From Stentor coeruleus (Eukaryota > Ciliophora > Heterotrichea > Heterotrichida > Stentoridae), in NCBI GenBank assembly GCA_001970955.1, contig MPUH01000046.1, positions 62,001 to 126,000 of the forward strand: 64,000 nucleotides of DNA, given 5' to 3'. The notes under the pieces are model-generated. The model was given only the letters and a program-made list of their open reading frames with translations. It did not search any database and was not told the DNA's origin. Made by a program: the position numbers and the translations under genes. Within the stretch, counting starts at the first letter, position 1; the number at the start of each line of letters is the position of its first letter. Of this stretch, positions 43,901-53,332 are shown one piece after another.

Positions 43901-45488
43901 TTGTCCTGGTGGGAATGAAACTGTTGAAAATAATGAATGTTCAAAAGGATATGCTGGAATATTATGCCAATCATGTGAAAAGGGTTATTCAAAAAGCTCA
44001 TCGGGTAAATGTGGTAAATGCCCAAGTGAAAATGAAAACGCGATTATTTTGATATTTTTGATTATCGCGATTTTTATCATTGCTGTTATTTTTGTCAAGA
44101 CTACTCTGAGAACAGCATTTTCGCCTAAAGCTATAACATCCATTTATATAAAAATTTTCACGAACTACCTACAGTTAGTATTTCTAACGACACAGTTTAA
44201 ACTAGAATGGCCAGACTATGTTATTGAAATGTTTACAGTGCAAAAATCAGCATCATCAGTTAGTGAACAAATTTTTTCTGTTGATTGTTATTTAANTACG
44301 AACTACCTACAGTTAGTATTTCTAACGACACAGTTTAAACTAGAATGGCCAGACTATGCTATTGAAATATTTACAGTGCAAAAATCAGCATCATCAGTTA
44401 GTGAACAAATTTTTTCTGTTGATTGTTATTTAAGTAAAGATAAAGGTTCAGAAGATTCAACAGATGCGTACTATATAAAATTAGTCTTCTTAGCCCTTTT
44501 GCCATTAATAATATTTTTTGTTTCTCTTATATTCTGGACAGGTATGTGTTTTGCTAAAGATACTTGGTGTTATCTTAAAAGAGAAATGCTTACAACTGTT
44601 GTAGTTTTATTTTTCATATCATATCCAACTATAGTCCAAAGCATGTTTATGCATTTTTCCTGTATTAATATCGATACAAAAGGAATTTATTTAGAACAAA
44701 ATACAATTGTTAAGTGTTGGGACACAAAACATTTGAAATTTACTTTTATTTTAGCTTTACCTGGGGTATTTATATGGGCTTTTACTATACCAACGCTTGT
44801 AATGTTATTTTTGGTAAAAAATAGAAGAAGACTTTTTGACGATAAAATCAAAGTGGTTTATGGGTTTATTTTCCAAGGATACAAACAATCATGTTATTAT
44901 TGGGAATTTGTTATTATGTACAGGAAAATTATTTTGATAACAATTTCTGTGTTTTTATCACAAATATCAATCCTTGTCCAAGCACTTACAGTTATGTTAG
45001 TTTTATTATCTTTTTTTTTCTTGCAATATATATATAGACCTTATAATACAAGTCATCTTAATCATATGGAAACTGAAGCACTTTTTACTGCTACGATAAC
45101 TATATATTGTGGACTTTATTATTTATCAGAAGAAATAAATAAAGAATTCAAATTGTTTTTATTTATAATAATCGTTCTTGGGAATGCTTATTTTTTAATA
45201 TATTGGTTGAAATATATGATATCAGCAATAATTGATTTGTTTTTAAAGTATTTTCCTAGGTATAAAGAAATTTGTAAACATGGGGATCCATATGAAGAAG
45301 ATTTCAATACTTCGGAGATTATGCATGAAGGAGTATATATTAATAACCAAGATGGTGGAGTTAAGGCTTATACATTCTTTGAAAGGACAAATCAAGATCA
45401 TTGTGATCAAATTGCAGCAAAAAATATATCAGATATATATAAACTAGTGATATTGGAAGAATTAGGAGTAGAAAATAATAGAGTTTAA
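37918..45488 (+). CDS. giant surface protein: LNR repeats, beta-helix, Cys-rich stalk, multi-helix C-terminus
   Basis: One gene of about 2300 codons. It opens with a signal peptide (MSIFQATLLISIVSS). About eight Lin12/Notch-type Cys repeats fill residues 20-310 (GDGYCD, CDYDGDDC). From about residue 480 a very long run of beta-helix turns follows (LENVNFTNM, IKNCNFYYNY, VENSIFTNDS type), as in pectin-lyase-like folds. A Cys-rich GCC2/GCC3-like stalk (43700-44030) leads to about nine membrane helices and a cytosolic tail. The architecture is a known ciliate and protist membrane family with TRP-like C-termini; adhesion or mechanosensing is a guess. The drawn frame is broken by a 16-nt putative intron (39894-39909), a 54-bp insert (41220-41273) and two contig joins (42591, 44296), which repeat 153 and 136 bp of coding sequence. 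All are local and the reading is coding-like on both sides. Confidence 0.85.
39894..39909 (+). other. putative 16-nt intron
   Basis: The frame reaches TGA at 39895 and the beta-helix pattern resumes in the next frame after 39910. Removing GTGAAGGATTGTAAAG (GT...AG, 16 nt) joins both and clears the TGA and the TAA at 39905. The 5' end is GTG rather than GTA, so this is weaker than the rhomboid intron. A base-calling error would also have to clear both stops. Confidence 0.5.
41213..41273 (+). other. 54-bp A-rich insert between 7-bp direct repeats
   Basis: TCAGACT occurs at 41213 and 41267. The 54 bases between equivalent points contain two in-frame stops and two A-runs. The same reading frame is coding-like on both sides, and without the insert the protein would read DYLNAG across the point. 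It could be an internal eliminated sequence kept in this DNA, an unusual 51-nt GT-AG intron (41220-41270) or an assembly error. Confidence 0.6.
42438..42744. other. single-N contig join with duplicated flanks (gap 3)
   Basis: One N at 42591 with the same 153 bp on both sides, differing at one base. It lies inside the giant gene and repeats 51 codons; it explains the apparent frame break at 42598. Confidence 0.9.
44160..44433. other. single-N contig join with duplicated flanks (gap 4)
   Basis: One N at 44296 with about 136 bp repeated on both sides and two differences. It lies in the membrane part of the giant gene; the repeat of the TNYLQLVFLTTQF segment is artefact. Confidence 0.9.
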
Positions 45489-46436
45489 CAACTAAAAAGT
45501 TGAAGAATATTTTTCCTGTTATTATTGATTAACTTATTAAATATTTTATTTGGTATAGAGAATTTTTAAAGCACAGTAATTCTTGTAGTGAGATTTTAAT
45601 ATTTTATGAATGTATAAGAAGGAGTGAAAATTATAAAAGTTTAGTTTTCATTTTGCATTTTACTAAGAATTTTTTACTATAATTTAATAAAAAAGCACAG
45701 AATCACGGTTCAAGAAATGCTAAAAATCAAATTAATTTACTATGCTTAAAAATTGTTTGGGAGCTGTATGCTCTTGAAATTAGTGGAAAAGGCATTGCGA
45801 AGGTTTCAGAAAAATTTTCAATTACACAAATATTCAACAACAACAAAAAATGTTAAATATACATCTAGTAACACTTGAGAGCAAAAGTAGTAAAGGAGAT
45901 CTAAATAAATAAATTCATCATGGTATTCATTGACATAAATCAAACTGCTAAATATATAGGTATCATCATTAATAAAATTTAAAGCTCTCTATTGTTAGTA
46001 GGAAATAATTTTTCTCATTCTTCTGTACCTTTTATAAAATTATGGATTGTATCTTATGATTGTAAAAATAAACCAAACCTTAACTATTATATATAGTAGC
46101 AAGATATATAATCATCCTGAAATATCAAAATACCAAATACCAAAATACCAAATTGCAAAAAATACAAAAATCAATAGTTTAAAGTCAAAAGCCAAAATTA
46201 AAAAAATACAGAAAATAATATCAGTTACAACATATTTCAGTAGTTCATATGCAATTAATACTAAGTACCTTTCCTAAAAAATGACTATAAATCATTAAAA
46301 ACTGTACTTTAAAAAAAAAACCAACACCAACATATATTTCAATATAATATCTACTAAAACACATTCCAATGCATTATCGCAGCATTCCAGTGGCAATCTA
46401 GAGGCCCTCTACAAAACAACAAGCATTTTCTAATTA
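45489..46436. other. long intergenic stretch with a short protein-like relic
   Basis: 948 bp. Besides AT-rich sequence it holds a 57-codon open stretch without ATG (45683-45853) that reads like protein. A short TACCAAA-rich tract lies near 46120-46150. The rest shows nothing. Confidence 0.5.
45683..45853 (+). pseudogene. possible gene fragment, helix-turn-helix-like
   Basis: Fifty-seven codons between stops with no Met. The middle reads WELYALEISGKGIAKVSEKF, which has the spacing of a DNA-binding helix-turn-helix. It could be a relic of a host gene or of a DNA transposon; no family is assigned and chance is possible. Confidence 0.25.
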
Positions 46437-46991
46437 TTAAATTTCTATGAACTCTATTTTAGAACTCATGCAAATGTTGCATTCAGTCCTAAAAGCAAAA
46501 TTGAGATTATTGCATTTTAAACAAAGCCAATCTCCTTGTCTTTGGGTGTTAGGCTTTTTAACTTTACTTAGAAGTTCTTCAACTTCTTTTTTTTTAGTTG
46601 CTAGACTGTTACCATTTTCAATATATGTTATTGCTGACTTTTCATTGTTTTCTTTTTCAAATGTTAAAAGTCGTGCTGTGACAGGGTTGATTGCTGATGG
46701 AGTTTTCATGAATTTGTCCCTTAAGAATGGGGATATTGAGGGAAGTTGTGCAAGGGCAAAACGATGTGAATTAGCTGAGGAATCTTCTTCATAAGGTTCT
46801 TCTGAAATTGAAGGAGGGCATATATAGAGAAAACAGTCAAAAGCATTAGAATATTCTTTTGCATGCTGACATTTATTGCATTTGTCCCTGAAAGAGAAGT
46901 TCAAGTTCTGGCATTTAGGACAATTCCAGTCTCCGTCTACTCGTTTTCTGATCGCAGATGGGTATTTCATTTCAGTGCTTCTTTGGAACAT
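46437..46991 (-). CDS. RanBP2-type zinc-finger protein
   Basis: A 184-residue protein with two RanBP2-type fingers, at about residues 18-43 (GDWNCPKCQNLNFSFRDKCN) and 153-178 (GDWLCLKCNNLNFAFRTECN). Each has the W-x-C-x2-C-x3-N-x6-C-x2-C pattern, with the Asn and aromatic residues that in ZRANB2-like fingers bind single-stranded RNA. The segment between is acidic then Lys-rich. RNA binding is likely; ubiquitin binding is the alternative. Confidence 0.85.
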   Translation of the reverse strand: MFQRSTEMKYPSAIRKRVDGDWNCPKCQNLNFSFRDKCNKCQHAKEYSNAFDCFLYICPPSISEEPYEEDSSANSHRFALAQLPSISPFLRDKFMKTPSAINPVTARLLTFEKENNEKSAITYIENGNSLATKKKEVEELLSKVKKPNTQRQGDWLCLKCNNLNFAFRTECNICMSSKIEFIEI

Positions 46992-47366
46992 ATGGGCTAC
47001 TTTATATTATAAGTCCGTTAAAACATGGATTTAAATAACGAAATTGGTATGATTTGAAAATTAGAAAGTGCTTGTAATTTGATGTAAAACTTATAGAAAT
47101 ATTTATAAGATGAGTTTCAAGCTTAGATTGTTAAGAGATTTGTTTTTGTAGTTTAGATATAATGTTTCAACAAAAATTGTGATAATTTTTTTGAACTTAA
47201 GAATTGAATATTTTTTGTTGTTAAAACGATTTTTTAAGAGTTTTTATAAAGATATGAACTTATCACTATAATATATACAATTTAAGATTTAGGTACAAAC
47301 TGGCTAAATTTTTGAAAAAGTTGGTAAAATTATTTCTTATCATAAATAAAACTGTAAAATTTTGTG

Positions 47367-47415
47367 ATTAGTATTAGTTAAGAGTTAGGAGTTATGCTTG
47401 AGTACTGTCTGACCC
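47367..47415 (-). repeat. dispersed intergenic element, copy C
   Basis: Read on the minus strand it follows copies A and B from AGGG to the tail TAATACTAAT, with more differences in the core. It shares with copy B the segment TCCTAAC before the tail. Confidence 0.5.
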
Positions 47416-47700
47416 TTGCTGATTTTCTTCTTTATAGTATATTTTCGTAATGAATTTTTTTTTTCTCGTCGGCCTTTATTATTTATTGTTTGTCGTGTTT
47501 TTCTTTAAATGCTTTTCGAATTCTTCATCCTATAATAAATTTTGATATAATCTAGTGTGAACAAGCTTGAAATCTTTAATGTTTAAGTTTCTCCTGGGTT
47601 AAGGATACTTAAATTATAGGTTCAGTGATTCATGCAATTTGTACTTTTAAAGATGCTTTTGAGATTAAAGTACTAGCCCAAACTTTCTAATAAAAATATG

Positions 47701-47878
47701 TTATGTATATAAAGCAGATGATATAACTATTTTTATTCCAGAAGCAGCATTGATTTCTTCTTTTATAATCTTATATGATTCTATACCCAGTATAGCTTGT
47801 AAGAGTTTATATAACCCTTCTTCAAACAGAAATCCAGGTTAGCGAGGATTGATTTCCATAGTTTTATTAGAAAAGCCA
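47701..47878 (-). pseudogene. possible broken small gene of unknown family
   Basis: A minus-strand stretch of about 59 codons that reads like protein (LYKLLQAILGIESYKIIKEE) from an ATG at 47878, interrupted about once. Its start lies only seven bases from the ATG of the divergent gene at 47886, which leaves no room for two normal promoters. No family is recognised. Confidence 0.3.
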
Positions 47879-47885
47879 TTATAAA

Positions 47886-49007
47886 ATGGTGACAGCTGAA
47901 AGGAACTCTATTTCCATCCCTCAGTTCAAAGACTTTTCTGAAGTCCTTGTCATATCCAGAGACGATCTCTCCTTATATTTTTCTCTAGGATATTGTTTAC
48001 TTTGTTCATTCATCAGGCTTAAATCGCATCCTGAAAGTCTACAGTTTTTCAAAACCCAGCTATATATTAAAATCAAAGAACTTGAGCCTTATGCCACTCA
48101 TTTAAACGTCATAACTCAATTAGAACAATACAAATCCTTGGTTGATCACTTTGACCGAATCCCAAGAACTGATTGCATTTTAAGCCTAAACTCTTGGATT
48201 ACAACAGCTGATGTTATCACATCTTTATATCATATGGGTTATTTAATGCTTTATCAAAGTGCTAATTCATATGGGTTTACTTTAGACCCAGATAACTCTA
48301 ATCAAATGGTAAAAGTGTTTACTCATTTCTCTGAAAACTTATCAGTATGTCTTAGAATAATCTGGGAAGATAATCATTATACTTATTCCCAAACAAATAC
48401 TTGGGGTGTGTATTTCAATCTATATTATTTTAAAGAAAAACACTCATATGGGGTATTGATTCACAATATGGAAAAAGATTATGATAATAATCCAGATTCG
48501 AAAATTAATATAAGACAAGATCCTTTTATGAGAATTGATTTAATAAAAGATGAAATAAAAGAAAGTGTTAACCAAGGTGTTTATGATTATAGAAAACATT
48601 TAATGAATTTTAAACAAGTTACTAGTTCGGAAGTATCAAATCTTTTAAGTATTATGGCTAAAGTTATTAAAGATGAAAATATATACTCACCTGAAGTATA
48701 TGCTGCATTTCAGGTTGTCAATAGTAAACTACCTGATATTTGTTTTATTGAAGGGCTTAAAGAGTTAAGTACAATAAATGATCCTTATTGTTTAGAACAT
48801 CATTTGCCTATTAATATGATTTTAGGTTGTAGGAAAAAACATTGTCAGTTTTGCGTTTTTAAGATCATTAAAGAACAATTTACAGTGAGTAATTTTAAGG
48901 TCGCATGTCCTTGTGGGGAGACTTTTATACCACCAAAAGATATTGATGTTTACAAGAAATCAGCTGATTATCAGGCGTTTAAGAAATTTTATATGAAGGC
49001 AGGCTAA
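47886..49007 (+). CDS. protein with C-terminal RING-like zinc cluster
   Basis: A 373-residue protein. Residues about 300-350 hold a Cys/His cluster (CLEHH, CRKKHCQFC, CPCGE) that resembles a divergent RING or zinc-ribbon, so a ubiquitin-ligase link is possible. The first 290 residues are unassigned; the strand-rich part near 145-200 (WGVYFNLYYF, YGVLIH) faintly recalls the His segment of papain-fold OTU peptidases, but too weakly to call. TATAAA precedes the ATG. Confidence 0.6.
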   Translation: MVTAERNSISIPQFKDFSEVLVISRDDLSLYFSLGYCLLCSFIRLKSHPESLQFFKTQLYIKIKELEPYATHLNVITQLEQYKSLVDHFDRIPRTDCILSLNSWITTADVITSLYHMGYLMLYQSANSYGFTLDPDNSNQMVKVFTHFSENLSVCLRIIWEDNHYTYSQTNTWGVYFNLYYFKEKHSYGVLIHNMEKDYDNNPDSKINIRQDPFMRIDLIKDEIKESVNQGVYDYRKHLMNFKQVTSSEVSNLLSIMAKVIKDENIYSPEVYAAFQVVNSKLPDICFIEGLKELSTINDPYCLEHHLPINMILGCRKKHCQFCVFKIIKEQFTVSNFKVACPCGETFIPPKDIDVYKKSADYQAFKKFYMKAG

Positions 49008-49170
49008 AATTAAATAGTAATTTTGAATGGAATAGGTGGATTTTCTTAGTAAATAAAGGAGATTAACAGATTTTTTTGTATGTTTTAAAGGATTTTATTA
49101 TATAGAAAGTGATAATTAGAACTTGTATATTTGATTTAATAGTTTTAGTTTATAATAACACCCTACAAAA

Positions 49171-49800
49171 TTAATGATAAGTATTAAACCTCTCTGCTAT
49201 TTCCAAATCAGGTAAATATCTTGTAAGTGCATCTTCACTCTCTTCTGAAAGCTTAATAGACCCTGTCCAAAAATCTGCATCTTCTTTTTTAAAGTCATTT
49301 GTATTCCTTCTGTTCCTTGTAACTTTTTGCATTGAATTATCGTGATTCCTACCTTTCAAATGTAAAATCTCAAATTGGATTTTTTTCAGTTCTAATTCTT
49401 TTTCTTGAGTTTCTATATTCAAATCATCGTATTGTGTCTGCTGCGATTCTAAAGCTTTATCATACATACAAATCTGATGTCTTAATGATTCACAATTTTT
49501 TTTCAGGTGTTTGAGGTTTTCTAGCATCTCTGTTTGTGTTTCTAAGGCTTTTTGATTTTTTTTCTCTAGTTCAGCTTTTTGTCCAGCGAAAATTGATGAG
49601 TTTAAAGGAGTGGTTTGATTGAAATAAGTTATAGCAGCATCGACAAGTGAGATAAATGATGTGCTTACAGGAATTGATTCGAATTTGCAGGATGAGTTTA
49701 GAGAGTCAGGGAAAAGTGCTGATTTTTTTACTGATTTTTCTGAGATTACGTAAAGGTTGTTAGGTTCGATGGGTCCTTTTTGTCCGGCATTTGGTTTCAT
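49171..49800 (-). CDS. small coiled-coil protein
   Basis: A 209-residue protein. Residues about 70-155 form a charged coiled coil (QKAELEKKNQKALETQTEML, LEKK-type heptads). The N-terminal 60 residues and the C-terminal 45 are not. It is of unknown function; cytoskeletal or basal-body roles are common for such proteins in ciliates. Confidence 0.6.
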   Translation of the reverse strand: MKPNAGQKGPIEPNNLYVISEKSVKKSALFPDSLNSSCKFESIPVSTSFISLVDAAITYFNQTTPLNSSIFAGQKAELEKKNQKALETQTEMLENLKHLKKNCESLRHQICMYDKALESQQTQYDDLNIETQEKELELKKIQFEILHLKGRNHDNSMQKVTRNRRNTNDFKKEDADFWTGSIKLSEESEDALTRYLPDLEIAERFNTYH

Positions 49801-50895
49801 TTTTCCTTTATTAATAATGATGCTAATTTGGTTTTTTTTAGATGATTCTGTAGTATTTATAGTTATGTATAAGAAAAATAGATTTTTGTGGCTTTTAATA
49901 TTAGAAGATATGCTGCGACATAATTAATGGGTTAGAGTTGTTAAGAAAGTTAGTAGGATAAAGAATATTTTTAAGCATTTTGAAACCAGAAAAGCTCGCC
50001 ATAATTTCGATTTAAGAATATTATTTTTGTACTTTATTTCATATATCAGCATACAAAAACAATCATGAAATTTATTATCACTAAATTTCTTATATAAAAT
50101 GAGAATGTCTGAACTTTTTAGTTTTACTTAAAGACATTAACTAATATACAACATCGTAAAATTAACATAATTACTCAATTAAGGTGATATAACTAGTAAA
50201 ATAAACTCAGAAGACTGGCGGATGTTTGNACTTTTTAGTTTTACTTAAAGACATTAACTAATATACAACATAGTAAAATTGACATAATTACTCAATTAAG
50301 GTGATATAACTAGTAAAATAAACTCAGAAGACTGGCGGATGTTTGAAATACAGTAAAATTCTTTTATAATCTGAGGGTTTAAGTTTTTCTTAAATCTCAT
50401 CCATGATTAAATTGATACTAACTTTTAGCTTTTTTTTATCACCAGAATTTTATTTAGATTTTGCAGAGCTTAATCACTAGGCTTATATCTATTTGTTTTT
50501 TCGATAATAACTAATTTATAGATATGTCATGATCTTAAATTCCTCACTGTATTTATCATTAAATAAAAGAAACTCACCTTTGCTTACTGTTAAAAAAAAG
50601 CAAAATAAAAATATCTCCAATCTAAAAATTCTAAATTAGCAACCCCATTCTACTAATCATCTCATATACATAAAAATATCTCACAGCATAAATCATCCTT
50701 TAACAAATCTTTTCAAATCTCATAAATTTCCAAATCAATAAACTCCTATTAATTCCTAGCACCTTTAATCCAAACCAAGCACCTCTCCTAACAACATCAA
50801 TTCTCCAAAACCCAATTTCAACCATAAAAAACCCCCTACTCATTCCTTCAAATCACAAACCTCCTAAATAAAAAAATCCAACTTTAAATATATAA
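49801..50895. other. intergenic with assembly join
   Basis: 1.1 kb. G-rich 5' flank of the coiled-coil gene, then mixed sequence with a single-N join at 50229, then 300 bases of C-rich, G-poor 5' flank before the rhomboid gene. No gene seen. Confidence 0.6.
50113..50345. other. single-N contig join with duplicated flanks (gap 5)
   Basis: One N at 50229 with the same 116 bp on each side, differing at two bases. Confidence 0.9.
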
Positions 50896-51693
50896 ATGGC
50901 AAGTAACTTCGAAATAGACCAACCCATCAATTCTCCCAACAATAGCATAACCCAAGCATTTCCAGGTTTTAAAACCAATTCCTTCACATTTGCCGCAAGT
51001 CTTATCCAGTTCATATTCTACCTTATCTCCCTGATTCTATCTGAAAGTTTAATCGAACCATCATTTTGTTCCCTATATAACCTAGGGGCAAATGTAATAA
51101 AAATATAGTACGTGCCAAGTATAATTGAAGATAAACAGTTTTATAGGCTTTTTACAGCGATTTTTCTTCATGGCAGTGCAATGCATTTACTTGTAATTTT
51201 TATTCAGATCAATATATTTGCCCAGCTTAGGCTGGGCTTTACTATAGAAAAGTATTATGGTTTAAAAAAATATATCTTTATATATATACTTTCTGGAATT
51301 GGGGGTAATTTATTAGGGGGATTTATTCGTCCTACAGATATAACAGTTGGAGCTTCAACATCACTTTTTGGGGTTTTTGGGTGTTATGGGTGTTATTTTG
51401 TATATAATTGGAATACTTTAGGCCCTGGGAGAAATTTGAATTTAGTACTTTATCTTTTCTTTGTCTTAATAAGCTTGGAATTACCTATAACTTTACAGTC
51501 TATAGATATTGGTGGGCATATTGGAGGATTTATTGTAGGGATTTTACTTGGGTTCTTTTTACTTCCTAGAGAAGAAAATAGTGATACTTGGAATTATGTT
51601 TTGATTATTAATGGGATGGCGTTACTTGGGTATTTTGCTTTTATGATCTGGAGTTGGTCGCAGTTGGAGATTACGGATAGGTTTACATGCTAA
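50896..51693 (+). CDS. rhomboid intramembrane serine protease (two exons)
   Basis: Exons 50896-51093 and 51109-51693 give 260 residues once the 15-nt intron is removed; unspliced, its last codon is an in-frame TAG. The junction reads NLGANYVPSII, the normal start of the rhomboid L1 loop. Six membrane helices are visible. The catalytic Ser is S149 in VGASTSLFG and the catalytic His H203 in GGHIGG; FLHGSAMHLL and the GG motifs of the family are present. It should cleave membrane proteins within the bilayer. The N-terminal 35 residues are cytosolic and unremarkable. TATATAA abuts the ATG. Confidence 0.92.
51094..51108 (+). other. 15-nt spliceosomal intron
   Basis: GTAATAAAAATATAG, with GTAA and TAG ends and an in-frame stop. 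Removal restores a canonical rhomboid reading in the same frame. Introns of this size are a hallmark of Stentor. Confidence 0.92.
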
Positions 51694-52044
51694 TAGTTAA
51701 TTTTATAGATAATAAAAGGTTATTTGATGATAGTTAAATAGATAGTATAAGGAAATTCATGGTAATGAATATGTGAATAGTACTGATTATACTTTTAATA
51801 TATATATAATAATAAACAAAAATACTACAAATAAAATCATACACGATAAATAACACATAAAAAAACATAAAATTTATCATTTAGACGTAAACTAGCTTTC
51901 CCTGTTTTAACCCACCACTATTTCCCTTTATTTTCTAATCATCACCAACATCTCTTTATTCACCAACTCTAAACCTAACTTCAACTCTTGCCTCAAAAAT
52001 TTCTCATCGTTAAAAATACCAGAATTACTTTTAACATATAATAA
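51694..52044. other. intergenic, no gene seen
   Basis: G-rich 3' flank followed by a C-rich, G-poor 5' flank; nothing else. Confidence 0.6.
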
Positions 52045-52731
52045 ATGGAAAATCGACGAATTGCTTCAACCTCTCCAATCCCCATAACTCAATCGCAAAA
52101 GTTCAAATTTAACTCCCTCGTAACCAAAATAATGGATTTCCACTACAAAAAACCCAATACTTTCAAATCCTCCCGTATGGTTCCAGATTCAAATATCGAT
52201 GAAGAAATAGAAAACATACAAAAATTTATCCTAGTCAATCATAAGAAAAAATTAAGAAACTCTCCTGATTTAATTGGCCAAAATCGTAATTCAAGTAGAA
52301 TGACATCATCTTATAAAGGATTAAGGATGCTAAAATTGAAACGAAGAAAGAAATTTTCATTAGAAAACTTACAAACACTTGCTGAAACAGATAGAGATTA
52401 TAATAAAAAAGATAAAGAAATTGTATTAAGGGAATCATCAAATCCTTTACTTAATAAGCATAAAGTGCTTTTTGATTTGTTAGATAAAAAATCTAAGCCA
52501 ATGAGTTTGATTTTATCAAATTCTCAAAGCACAAGTAATATAAAAAGTAGTAAGTTGTTAAAGTTAGAAGTGGAAAAAAACTTACATGAAGAATATATAA
52601 AAGATAGAGTGAAGTTTAAGCTGGGAAATGGACAGTATATATGTAATAAGAAAATATGGAGACCTGATTGCTTGAAGATATTAAGGAAAGCTGATAAGGC
52701 TTTATCTTCGATTCCTAAGACTAGAGCTTAA
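52045..52731 (+). CDS. basic protein of unknown function
   Basis: A 228-residue, strongly Lys/Arg- and Ser-rich protein with no recognisable domain. It has a basic central stretch (LKLKRRKKFSLENL) and a conserved-looking C-terminus (YICNKKIWRPDCLKIL). No signal peptide or membrane helix. The frame, flanks and codon use support a real gene. Confidence 0.6.
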   Translation: MENRRIASTSPIPITQSQKFKFNSLVTKIMDFHYKKPNTFKSSRMVPDSNIDEEIENIQKFILVNHKKKLRNSPDLIGQNRNSSRMTSSYKGLRMLKLKRRKKFSLENLQTLAETDRDYNKKDKEIVLRESSNPLLNKHKVLFDLLDKKSKPMSLILSNSQSTSNIKSSKLLKLEVEKNLHEEYIKDRVKFKLGNGQYICNKKIWRPDCLKILRKADKALSSIPKTRA

Positions 52732-53332
52732 GTTTATTGTATATAAACTTTATATGTTTTTTAGTAATTAAGATTTGATTTTTAAAGGATTTTGGAAATA
52801 GGTGGATAGTTTTTAGTTTTTTGTAGGAGTTTATGAATTTAGTTTTTAATCTTTTTATATATACGCTAATTGTGTATAATAAAAAAAATTACATTTTTCT
52901 TAAGATTTTGGTTTAGGCTTTGAAATTAAAATAGGTAGTTATTCTGAGTGTTGATTAAAATAAAACTCTAAATACTAAATTCCAATTTCAGATTTTTTAG
53001 AACAAAAATATTAGCATTGTAAGTATTAATGCGTATCCTAAAATAAAGTTTTTTACATCCTAAATATTAAAAAAATCAAATCCTCTAACTTCCAAAATTC
53101 CAACCAACTCTAACAAACTCAAAAATCCAAAATACCAAAATACCAACCCATCAACATAAAAAAATATAAACCCACAACTAACATAAAATTTCATAAATCA
53201 TAAAACAATCCAAATCATTCATAATTTACCCAGCCTTAAAAATCCTTAAAACCCCAAATCCATACCTTAAAAGCCAAATAATCTTCAATCACATAATTCC
53301 AACATCAAGCGTTTATCATAAATACCTATAAA
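52732..53332. other. intergenic with extreme skew switch
   Basis: No gene. The first about 180 bases are G-rich over C; 53041-53280 has about 60 C and 3 G. It is the cleanest example of the gene-boundary skew in the window. Confidence 0.7.

Larger units (their letters stand above)
46992..47885. other. intergenic between divergent genes with element C and a relic
   Basis: 894 bp. The first part is the G-rich 5' flank of the zinc-finger gene. It holds copy C of the dispersed element (47367-47415) and, next to the plus-strand start, a minus-strand protein-like stretch (47701-47878). Confidence 0.55.

Noticed and set aside
46047-46277. 76-codon plus-strand open frame
   Set aside because: Low-complexity Lys/Ile/Gln composition from a TACCAAA-rich tract; no protein-like pattern.
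47466-47480. U2-snRNA-like string TCTCGTCGGCCTTT
   Set aside because: The following bases do not match U2 (no GGCTAAGATCAAG) and no fold or Sm site is seen.
51112-51693. Second rhomboid part as a separate gene starting at GTG
   Set aside because: A 15-nt intron joins it to the preceding frame and gives the full family N-terminus and loop.
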